From Burkholderiaceae bacterium (lineage in GTDB: Bacteria; Pseudomonadota; Gammaproteobacteria; Burkholderiales; Burkholderiaceae_D), in contig JAIELO010000137.1 in assembly GCA_019752915.1 (NCBI GenBank), positions 1 through 7,343 of the forward strand: a stretch of 7,343 bases of DNA, read 5' to 3'. The notes under the pieces were generated by a model. The model was not told the DNA's origin. It searched no databases and saw only the letters and a list, made by a program, of their open reading frames with translations. How positions within the stretch are numbered: the first letter of the stretch is position 1; each line of letters opens with the position of its first letter. The position numbers and the translations under genes are program-made. Shown piece by piece: positions 1-5,588 of this stretch.

Positions 1-79
1 CCGTTCCGTGGCCGATTTCCGCACCCTGGACGGCATACTCGACTGGCTTGCGCGCACCGGCAGCAGTGCCGATCCCTGA
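1..79 (+). CDS. 3' end of an unidentified protein gene (partial)
   Basis: The frame beginning at base 2 is open from the left edge and ends in TGA at 77-79. It encodes about 25 residues that read like a normal soluble C-terminus (VADFRTLDGILDWLARTG, then SSADP). The LDGILDWL stretch would form an amphipathic helix. Codon use is GC-rich at third positions like the neighbouring genes, which supports it as real coding sequence. The gene starts outside the window and the fragment is too short for family assignment. It converges on the phasin gene, with a strong hairpin between the two. Confidence 0.6.
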   Translation, partial: RSVADFRTLDGILDWLARTGSSADP

Positions 80-117
80 ACGGCCGGCACCGGACATCTG
101 CCCATGAATACGCCATG

Positions 118-157
118 CGCCACGCGCCACGCGATACAGGATCGGTGGCGCGTGGCG
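118..157. terminator. Long GC-rich hairpin between convergent genes, candidate bidirectional terminator
   Basis: Bases 118-130 (CGCCACGCGCCAC) are the exact reverse complement of 145-157, giving a perfect 13-bp stem. Inside it, CGAT (132-135) can pair with ATCG (141-144) past a one-base bulge at 131, leaving a five-base loop ACAGG. It lies 38 bases after the stop of the left-edge gene and 20 bases after the stop of the convergent phasin gene. This position suits a terminator used from both sides. Neither flank has a clear T-run, so it departs from the textbook intrinsic terminator. It could instead act as an mRNA 3'-end stabiliser. Confidence 0.65.
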
Positions 158-177
158 GGATGGCTGAAAGGCTGAGC

Positions 178-810
178 TTAACTGTCTTTACGGGCGCCCG
201 GCTGCTTGCCAGCAGCTTGCGACTGGGCGCTACTACCACCCGTCTGGCCCTGTGCCGACTGGCTACCCTGCATGCTGCCTTCGCGGCTATCGGCGCTCTG
301 CATGGTCGAGGAACCGCGCATTTCGCTACCACGCGACTGGCGCATCGTGTCGTTATAGTTCACGAAAGGGTCGCTGAATTTTTCCATGTTGTCCTGATGG
401 CTGCGCATGGTTTTTTCCGTCTCTTCCGAGGTCACGCGGGCCACTTCATCGGCCAGTGCCTTGGCAGTGCGGCTGGTTTCCTGCACATGTTCTTCGGCCA
501 CTTTGGACAGATCCACATGGGTATCGGCAGCGATACGCGACAGGTGCTGTTGATAGGCACGCACTTTTTCAGCGGCAGGCTGGGCATGCGCGGCGACCGC
601 AGCAAACGCCTCGGTCGGACGATGCGCAGTAATCAGATGCTGGCCGGTTTTAGTGCTTTCTTCCAGCAAGGTCTGAGCCAACTGAATGTTCAGATCGCTG
701 TATTGCTGGAACGTACGAAACAGCGATTTCGACATGTCATTGAAGAACGACAATTGCGCTTCCAGATGATTCTTCGCTGCGGGAGTGACGGACTGAGAAA
801 ATGGATACAT
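178..810 (-). CDS. Phasin family protein (PHA granule-associated)
   Basis: This encodes 210 residues. Phasins coat polyhydroxyalkanoate granules in the cytoplasm and control their size and number. Residues 1-150 are helical and amphipathic with no signal peptide or membrane span. They carry the usual phasin pattern: an N-terminal segment (AAKNHLEAQLSFFNDMSKSL), then FRTFQQYSDLNIQLAQTLLEE, and a later coiled region (VDLSKVAEEHVQETSRTAKALADE). Residues 158-210 are a low-complexity tail rich in Ser, Gly, Gln and Ala, ending in a small basic patch (GKQPGARKDS). The tail is probably disordered and makes the protein longer than a minimal PhaP. The ATG at 810 is preceded by GAGG at about seven bases. 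The gene seems monocistronic, with a 213-base upstream gap holding regulatory signals and a hairpin after its stop. No PHA synthase or other pha gene is in the window. The family call is firm; a specific PhaP number is not possible. Confidence 0.88.
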   Translation of the reverse strand: MYPFSQSVTPAAKNHLEAQLSFFNDMSKSLFRTFQQYSDLNIQLAQTLLEESTKTGQHLITAHRPTEAFAAVAAHAQPAAEKVRAYQQHLSRIAADTHVDLSKVAEEHVQETSRTAKALADEVARVTSEETEKTMRSHQDNMEKFSDPFVNYNDTMRQSRGSEMRGSSTMQSADSREGSMQGSQSAQGQTGGSSAQSQAAGKQPGARKDS

Positions 811-864
811 AGATGTGCCTCGAAAAAAGTGATATCAGTATGAAGTGACTAGCCTTGGGTGTTC

Positions 865-880
865 GTCGAACCGGTTCGAC
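865..880. promoter_or_regulatory. Perfect 16-bp palindrome in the phasin leader, candidate operator
   Basis: GTCGAACCGGTTCGAC is identical to its own reverse complement over all 16 bases. It starts 55 bases upstream of the phasin ATG. If the promoter proposed at 905-945 is right, it lies about 18-33 bases inside the transcript, where a dimeric repressor (for example of TetR or PhaR type) could block elongation. Flanking GTT (861-863) and AAC (881-883) could extend a hairpin past a one-base bulge, so an RNA role is also possible. The regulator is unknown. Confidence 0.5.
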
Positions 881-904
881 AACGCGTCTGCAGCGCGAAT
901 AGCA

Positions 905-945
905 AGACTACGTTAGCCGGTGGTGACACCTCTGATGTAAATCAA
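905..945 (-). promoter_or_regulatory. Candidate FNR-type (class II) promoter of the phasin gene
   Basis: On the minus strand TTGAT-TTAC-ATCAG (945 to 932) matches nine of ten defined bases of the FNR/ANR consensus TTGAT-N4-ATCAA. A -10-like TAGTCT (four of six) lies at 910-905. This would put the transcription start near 898 and the box centre (938.5) about 40-41 bases upstream. That is the spacing seen at FNR-activated class II promoters, which need no good -35 element. The only gene downstream in this direction is the phasin gene. Both elements were found by eye. A related CRP/FNR-family regulator could bind instead. Confidence 0.5.
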
Positions 946-1023
946 AGGTACACACTGACTTTTGAGGGAACTTTTTGAATCAGAATTTTCCGACGGACGG
1001 ACTCAGCGCAATGGCAGGACGCT

Positions 1024-1893
1024 TCAGCGCAAGCGCGACAAGTCGCTCAGACTAAACCATAACTCCTTGCGCGCCAGCGGCGTCTGGGGCGACAGCAAGG
1101 GATTCGGCAATTCGATCAGCACGCGCTGATCGAGATTGGCGCGACGGATGCCAGGGCCATAATGCAGATAAAACAGGTGCTCGAATGAACCATCGGCCAG
1201 CGCCAGCTCCATTCCCTGACGGATATTTTCTGCCAGCGCAGGATTGTTGCGGTTCACGAAAAAATAATCGGCCGTCGGGTAATGCAGCAGGATGTGCTGG
1301 TCCACCGCCAGTTCCGGATGGCGCCGCGCTTCGCCCCAGATTTCATTGAGCGAACGGGGCGCCCAGTCATAGCGCCCGGCATTCAGCATGCCGAACAGGC
1401 TGCTGTACACCGCCACCGGATAGACCACCAGACCACTATGGCGCAAGATGCGCAGATCCGGCCAGTCATGCCCTTGCCCGGTTGAAAAGGCGCGCAGATC
1501 GGCCAGCTTACGGACCCCGCGCAGCAGCTCCTTGCGCTGCACCGGCAACAGCCCCAGCCGCCAGCCTATCAGCCCGCGCGACATCGGGATGCGTACCGGT
1601 AGCAACACCTGCTCGCGCTCGATGGAGGTCATGGTACCGACGATGTCGATGCGCCCGCCTCCGGCCTGCAGTTCTACCAGTGCGCGATTCTGCTGCATGC
1701 TGGTCTGGGACAGTTCTGCACGGTATTTATTGCCTGCCTTGGCCAGCGCCAGTTGCAACAGGGCATAACCGTACTCGCCACGTTCGTCGTCCAGACTTTC
1801 CGCACGGGGATAACGCACGACGATGGGCTCGGCCCAGCCCGTTCCAATCCAGCTCAGACTGATTAACAGTAGGTATTTCCACAACGTGCGCAT
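1024..1893 (-). CDS. Secreted solute-binding-like protein (SBP_bac_3-type), orphan
   Basis: This encodes 289 residues from the ATG at 1893. The frame stays open to another ATG at 1914, which would add MFLSKRI. I prefer 1893 for two reasons: a promoter-like pair upstream would start transcription only a few bases before 1914, and from 1893 the protein begins with a textbook signal peptide (MRTLWK, a hydrophobic core, likely cut at TGWA|EP). Neither start has a strong ribosome binding site. The mature part reads like the amino-acid-binding-protein fold: YGYALLQLALAKAG (about 41-54), IDIVGTMTSIERE (82-94), a lobe with GQGHDWPDLRILRHSGL (139-155), DWAPRSLNEIWGE (176-188) and a final YFFVNRNNPALAENIRQGMELALADGSFEHLFYLHYG. 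Members with this pattern are periplasmic and often lack transporter partners; the ligand is unknown. No permease or ATPase gene is nearby, so a sensing or accessory role is possible. It is transcribed away from the mini axial protein gene. Confidence 0.75.
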   Translation of the reverse strand: MRTLWKYLLLISLSWIGTGWAEPIVVRYPRAESLDDERGEYGYALLQLALAKAGNKYRAELSQTSMQQNRALVELQAGGGRIDIVGTMTSIEREQVLLPVRIPMSRGLIGWRLGLLPVQRKELLRGVRKLADLRAFSTGQGHDWPDLRILRHSGLVVYPVAVYSSLFGMLNAGRYDWAPRSLNEIWGEARRHPELAVDQHILLHYPTADYFFVNRNNPALAENIRQGMELALADGSFEHLFYLHYGPGIRRANLDQRVLIELPNPLLSPQTPLARKELWFSLSDLSRLR

Positions 1894-1923
1894 GATTCTT
1901 TTGCTTAAAAACATATCCAGCTG

Positions 1924-1952
1924 ACAATACGCACCCTGACAGACGTCGTCAA
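1924..1952 (-). promoter_or_regulatory. Sigma70-like promoter for the solute-binding-like gene
   Basis: On the minus strand TTGACG (1952-1947, five of six matches to -35) is followed after exactly 17 bases by TATTGT (1929-1924, four of six to -10). Transcription would start around 1916-1918. That leaves almost no leader for the ATG at 1914 and so favours translation from the ATG at 1893. The call comes from motif spacing only. Confidence 0.45.
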
Positions 1953-2030
1953 GTGTGCTGTTTTTTCATCAGCGTTGCGCCAACCGGTCGGTATAGGAGT
2001 AGACTAGTTCCATTATCGGGAGAAACCATC

Positions 2031-2357
2031 ATGGCTATCGCTGTGCTTAGTTCCGGCGTCACCGGACTTAACGCCGCCGAGCGCGCGCTGGGCAATAGTG
2101 CCCATGCCATCGCCAACATCGGCACGCAGGGTTTCCAGCCATCGCAAGCCGTGTTCACGGAAAGCAGCCCGGCCGGTAACGGCGTCTCCCTCTCGTTTCA
2201 AGCTCAGCAACTGCAACAGGTCGATGGCCCCAGTAACACCAATCTGGCCACGGAAACCAGCCACTCCCTCGTCTACAAAACCCAGTTCGATCTCTCGGCC
2301 AAGGTCATCCAGACCGCCGACCAGATGCTGGGTACCCTCATCAATACCAAAGCCTGA
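2031..2357 (+). CDS. Mini flagellar axial (rod/hook-like) protein, 108 aa
   Basis: The ATG at 2031 follows GGGAGA at a good distance; the frame is open further upstream but without a comparable ribosome site. Residues 10-35 (VTGLNAAERALGNSAHAIANIGTQGF) match the N-terminal signature of flagellar rod and hook proteins, a heptad helix ending in a NIANxxTxGF-like turn. Residues 71-104 (NLATETSHSLVYKTQFDLSAKVIQTADQMLGTL) match their C-terminal signature; compare FlgC/FlgE/FlgG ends with AKVIQTADEMLGTLL. Only about 35 residues separate the two, with no hook D1/D2 domain. At 108 residues it is shorter than FlgC (about 135-145). It sits between two solute-binding-like genes and not in a flagellar operon. 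It is therefore probably not the housekeeping rod protein, but a paralogue that might add to the axial structure or cap it. No signal peptide is seen, as expected for type III export. The fold assignment is good; the role is unknown. Confidence 0.8.
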   Translation: MAIAVLSSGVTGLNAAERALGNSAHAIANIGTQGFQPSQAVFTESSPAGNGVSLSFQAQQLQQVDGPSNTNLATETSHSLVYKTQFDLSAKVIQTADQMLGTLINTKA

Positions 2358-2443
2358 GTCGCCATGGGCGAATCTGCAACACCATTCTGGCCGACGGCGC
2401 GGGAGCGGTGTAAGCTAGCAAGATACTACTGATGAGGCTGTAC

Positions 2444-3190
2444 ATGCTGTCTTTCCGTCTTGCCAAAGGCTGCGCGACACTCTGCGCGGTACTCTGTTGT
2501 GTATCGACGACTGCGCAGGCCAGTGAGGCTAGCGTGCAGGTGCTGTACAGCGAGCGCCCGCCCTACATGATGGCCTCGCCTGATGGCGGCCCGAGCGGAT
2601 TGACGGGCACTCCGGGCACACGCGCCTTCAAACTGGCAGGGATTCCCACCCGCTGGCTGGCCTTGCCGACCAACCGGCAATTGCTGGTGGTACGCGACGG
2701 CAGCACACCAAGCTGCGCGATAGGCTGGTTCCGTACGCCCGAGCGCGAACAGTACGCCAAATTTACCCGCGCCATCTACCATGACAAGGACTGGACCGTG
2801 CTAGCGCGTAGCAGTCTGGCCGACAAAGGTGATACCAGCCTGCAGGAACTCATGCAGCGCAAGGATGTGCGCATTCTGGTGAAAGACAATTATTCCTACG
2901 GCAGCGAGCTCGATAAACTGCTGGCCCGTCGCAATACCGTGATTGCCGTCTCGACTGCGCCAACGATGAAGATGGTGCAGTCGATCAGTCTGGGTGCCGC
3001 CGACATGATGTTTGTGTCGGAAGAGGAAGGCGCTTACATCCTAGAGCACCATCCCGCCGAACAGACCCGCCAGCTGCGTCTGCTGCGTTTCAAGGACATG
3101 CCGCGTGGCCCGGAGCGCCACATCATGTGTAGCAAAACCGTGCCGGATGCCCTGATCGCCCGCCTCAATCAGGCGATTGCCAGCCACTAG
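2444..3190 (+). CDS. Secreted solute-binding-like protein (SBP_bac_3-type), second orphan
   Basis: This encodes 248 residues from the ATG at 2444, which has GAGG (2434-2437) six bases before it. An in-frame ATG at 2432 would add MRLY but has no convincing ribosome site. The first 26 residues are a signal peptide (MLSFRLAKG, a hydrophobic Cys-containing core, likely cut at AQA|SE). The mature protein starts with a beta strand and loop typical of periplasmic solute-binding proteins ([13 protein letters not shown]). It continues with [27 protein letters not shown] and [22 protein letters not shown], then a second lobe ([13 protein letters not shown]) and a closing return to lobe one. The length is normal for the family. 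Ligand and partner are unknown, and no ABC permease or sensor kinase adjoins it. It follows the mini axial protein gene in the same direction after 86 bases, so co-transcription is possible. Its stop codon overlaps the stop of the convergent ligase gene. Confidence 0.77.
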   Translation: MLSFRLAKGCATLCAVLCCVSTTAQASEASVQVLYSERPPYMMASPDGGPSGLTGTPGTRAFKLAGIPTRWLALPTNRQLLVVRDGSTPSCAIGWFRTPEREQYAKFTRAIYHDKDWTVLARSSLADKGDTSLQELMQRKDVRILVKDNYSYGSELDKLLARRNTVIAVSTAPTMKMVQSISLGAADMMFVSEEEGAYILEHHPAEQTRQLRLLRFKDMPRGPERHIMCSKTVPDALIARLNQAIASH

Positions 3191-4308
3191 CTCGCGGCAC
3201 GGAAGCGCTCGATCGCTGCGGCGACCATGCCTTCGGCACTGCCGCGACGCTGGTATTGCTGGCGCAGATAGTGGGCGTCGCTGCCCTCATGCGTTACTGC
3301 CAGCAAATGCTGCAAACCCGACAGCCCGCCTAGCGCCGCGCCATGGCGCTCCATCTTACGTAGCGTGCTCAGTATATCTTCGCGCAGCGACAGGCTTTCA
3401 TAGGTTTGCGGATGGACCAGTGTGCCATCGAGACCGAAGCGGCAGGCCTGAAAGCGGTTGTAGTTGTACACCAGATAATCATCCTCCTGAGGCGGCGCCT
3501 CGCGTCGCTCCAGCAGATCGCGGCACAGCGCCTGCAGGTAACTGGCCAGTGCCGCCGCACGCGCCACCGTTAGCGGGGTATCGCAGACGCGCAGTTCCAG
3601 CGTGCCATATTCCGGCTTGGGACGGATATCCCAGTAAAAATCCTTCATGCTGGTAATCACCCCGGTGTGTTCCATCTTCGCAAAATAGTCGTGCGCGAAA
3701 CTGTCCCAGTCCAGCATGAACGGCGCCCGTCCGCTCATGGGGAAGGCGAACACGGAATTCAGACGCGCTGAATGGAACAGCGTGTCATTGCCCTGCACAT
3801 ACGGCGAGGAAGCTGACAGGGCAATGAAGTGCGGCACATAGCGGCTCAGTGCATGCAGCAGATACAGCGCATCGTCGCCGCTGGCGCAACCGATATGCAC
3901 GTGCTGACCGAAGATGGTGAACTGTTTCGCCAGATAGCCATACAGTGCCGAGACCTGGCGGAAACGGGGCTTGGCATAGATGCGCCGCTGTGCCCATTTC
4001 TGGAACGGATGCGTACCGCCGCCGCAGATGCCGATATTGAGCTGCTCGCCCGCCTGCACCAGCGTGGCACGTATCTGTTCCAGCTGGGCTAGCAGTGCCG
4101 CGTGCTCCTGCTGCACATCGCTATTGATTTCGATCATGCTCTCGGTAATTTCCGGCGTGACATTGCCGGGGAAAGGCTTACGTCCCAGCAAGTGCAGCAG
4201 ATCCGGACTGGAAGCCGTCAGATCGTAGTCGGACAGACTAACCAGTTGCAACTCCAGTTCCACGCCCATGGTGAGCGGCGTCGATGCTTTGAATGGTGGC
4301 AAGGCCAT
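3187..4308 (-). CDS. YbdK-type carboxylate-amine ligase (glutamate-cysteine ligase family 2)
   Basis: This encodes 373 residues, about the length of E. coli YbdK (372). The family is ATP-dependent and cytoplasmic, joining a carboxylate to an amine. YbdK has weak glutamate-cysteine ligase activity in vitro, but the physiological substrates are mostly unknown. Family motifs in order are: GVELELQLV (15-23, the metal/ATP-binding Glu motif, more often GVEEE), [11 protein letters not shown] (53-63), ICGGGTHPF (94-102), QHVHIG (135-140), SASSPY (165-170), [18 protein letters not shown] (226-243) and [11 protein letters not shown] (282-292). The ATG at 4308 is separated by one base from the stop of the upstream antiporter gene (TGA-G-ATG), so translational coupling is likely and both genes share a promoter. 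Its 3' end overlaps the convergent gene's stop by four bases (CTAG). The exact substrate is open; ergothioneine EgtA-like and other amide-forming roles exist in the wider superfamily. Confidence 0.88.
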   Translation of the reverse strand: MALPPFKASTPLTMGVELELQLVSLSDYDLTASSPDLLHLLGRKPFPGNVTPEITESMIEINSDVQQEHAALLAQLEQIRATLVQAGEQLNIGICGGGTHPFQKWAQRRIYAKPRFRQVSALYGYLAKQFTIFGQHVHIGCASGDDALYLLHALSRYVPHFIALSASSPYVQGNDTLFHSARLNSVFAFPMSGRAPFMLDWDSFAHDYFAKMEHTGVITSMKDFYWDIRPKPEYGTLELRVCDTPLTVARAAALASYLQALCRDLLERREAPPQEDDYLVYNYNRFQACRFGLDGTLVHPQTYESLSLREDILSTLRKMERHGAALGGLSGLQHLLAVTHEGSDAHYLRQQYQRRGSAEGMVAAAIERFRAAS

Positions 4309-4309
4309 C

Positions 4310-5503
4310 TCAGTCGCCCTCCCCGTCCGGCGCCGGGGTTTCCCGGGCCCAGATCAGCGCGCGCTGGGTCAGCAGCGGCCCCAGCACCTCCAGCAGCAAG
4401 GTCATCGCTGCCAGCGCCGCCAGTTCGTCCACCAGCACGATGCCCAGATAGCGGGTCTGCTCCAGCAGCAGCGTTACGAACACCGACATCGGCGCCAGCG
4501 CCACACCGGTCAGCAAGCCCTTGCGCCACGAGATCCCGCCGACCCGGGCCAACGCCATCACCGCCAGTGTCTTGACCAGAAAGCGCGCCAGCACTAGAAC
4601 GCCGCCCAGCGCGGCACCGGCAAGCACCCGTTCCCAGGTAAGCGCCGAAGCGGCGTACACGAACAACAGCACTGCCAGCAATTCACCGATGGCACCGAAA
4701 TTACGCTCGGTGCGACTCAGCATCACACGGCTGTGACGCGCCGCCAGCCCGAACGTCAGCGTGGCGAGCAAGGGCGACACGGCCAGCGTATGGGCCAGCA
4801 CCACCAGCAGCATCACGCCCATGGCAAACGCCAGCGTGCCATCCTGCGCCAGTGCGCCCAGCGGACGTAGCAAGGCCGGCACCAGCCAGCCGAGTATGGC
4901 GCCCAGCAAGGCCGACAGTCCCAGCTCGATCAGGCTGTGCGACACCGCCTGCGGCAGACTGCCGGAAGTCTGGAACACCCAGAAGCCCACCACCACCTTG
5001 AACACGAACAGCGCTAGTACGCAGTTGATGGCCACCAGATGCAGCACCCGTTCCGTCACCTGCCCGGCACTATCGGCTTCGTTAATCACGCGCAGCACCC
5101 CGGCGGGCGAACTCGACATTGCCAGCGACGCCAGCAGCAGCGCACTCAGCGCCGGCATCTCGCCCAGCCGGGCGATCAGATACACCACCGCAAATGTGGC
5201 GCTCGACTCGGCCAGCCCGCTGACGGCAATCCAGGGATTGATGCGCAACCAGCGCAGATTGATGCGGTAGCCAAACTCGAACAGAATCAGACCGAAGGCC
5301 AGATTGGCCAGCAAGGTCACGGTGCTGGCAGCACTGCTACTGAATGCCTCGGGCATGGCCTGCGCCATCAGAAACCCCACCAGCCCGTAGACACTGATGC
5401 GTGGCCAGCCGCTGAAGCGATGCAGCAACTCGCCCGCCAACCAGGCCAGTATGATGGCCGCCGGCCAGCCCAGCTCCGATGCCGTCCGGAGTAAATCCGC
5501 CAT
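4310..5503 (-). CDS. Kef/CPA2-like cation:proton antiporter family membrane protein
   Basis: This encodes 397 residues with about 11-13 hydrophobic segments, so it is an inner-membrane protein. The ATG at 5503 is preceded by GGGAG at about seven bases. Features of the Na+/H+ exchanger/Kef fold are: [11 protein letters not shown] (34-44), [19 protein letters not shown] (65-83) matching the family's 'LLF..GL' helix, and [16 protein letters not shown] (127-142), resembling the broken helix 4. Helix 5 reads [13 protein letters not shown] (156-168). The ND or QD acid usual there appears to be replaced by Asn-Cys, which is unusual for a transporter thought to use that Asp. The protein stops after the last helix with a short charged tail ([12 protein letters not shown]). 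It therefore lacks the cytoplasmic KTN/RCK domain that gates KefB/KefC by glutathione. It heads a two-gene operon with the YbdK-type ligase. The transported ion (K+ or Na+) cannot be told, and antiport itself is unproven. Confidence 0.82.
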   Translation of the reverse strand: MADLLRTASELGWPAAIILAWLAGELLHRFSGWPRISVYGLVGFLMAQAMPEAFSSSAASTVTLLANLAFGLILFEFGYRINLRWLRINPWIAVSGLAESSATFAVVYLIARLGEMPALSALLLASLAMSSSPAGVLRVINEADSAGQVTERVLHLVAINCVLALFVFKVVVGFWVFQTSGSLPQAVSHSLIELGLSALLGAILGWLVPALLRPLGALAQDGTLAFAMGVMLLVVLAHTLAVSPLLATLTFGLAARHSRVMLSRTERNFGAIGELLAVLLFVYAASALTWERVLAGAALGGVLVLARFLVKTLAVMALARVGGISWRKGLLTGVALAPMSVFVTLLLEQTRYLGIVLVDELAALAAMTLLLEVLGPLLTQRALIWARETPAPDGEGD

Positions 5504-5588
5504 GCCCGACTCCCGTTCAGAGAAACTTGTACAATTCTGTCAGGGCCTCAGCTATTTCACTGTGCGCCGGGATACATAAGGAAGCAGC
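5504..5588. other. Divergent intergenic region (antiporter / S-formylglutathione hydrolase)
   Basis: This 85-base gap must hold the start signals of both the antiporter-ligase operon and the hydrolase gene. I see a good ribosome site at each end: AAGGA at 5578-5582 for the hydrolase and GGGAG for the antiporter. There is also a short palindrome TTGTACAA at 5527-5534. TTGTAC could serve as a weak -35 element, but no -10 box at proper spacing is convincing on either strand. I make no promoter call. Confidence 0.4.

Noticed and set aside
1..79. Attempt to identify the left-edge gene from its last 25 residues
   Set aside because: The fragment has no diagnostic motif; any name would be a guess.
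115..843. Long plus-strand open frame (242 codons) antisense to the phasin gene
   Set aside because: Its translation is rich in His, Phe and Arg and resembles no family. The minus-strand frame gives a clear phasin with a ribosome site, so this is a GC-driven shadow.
2013..2020. CCCGATAA on the minus strand, resembling the sigma28 -10 element (GCCGATAA)
   Set aside because: No TAAA-like -35 element lies at the right distance. It would direct transcription of the solute-binding-like gene, which already has a better sigma70-like site.
1953..2030. GTG-initiated 26-codon extension of the mini axial protein
   Set aside because: It has no ribosome site, and the family's N-terminal motif begins right after the ATG at 2031, which has GGGAGA upstream.
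2359..2371. Small inverted repeat TCGCC-ATG-GGCGA after the mini axial gene
   Set aside because: The stem is only five pairs with a three-base loop and no T-run, too weak to call a terminator.
4102..5494. Several plus-strand open frames opposite the ligase and antiporter genes
   Set aside because: Their translations are low-complexity (Ser/Pro/Arg or Gln/His-rich) with no family motifs, whereas the minus strand gives well-recognised proteins.
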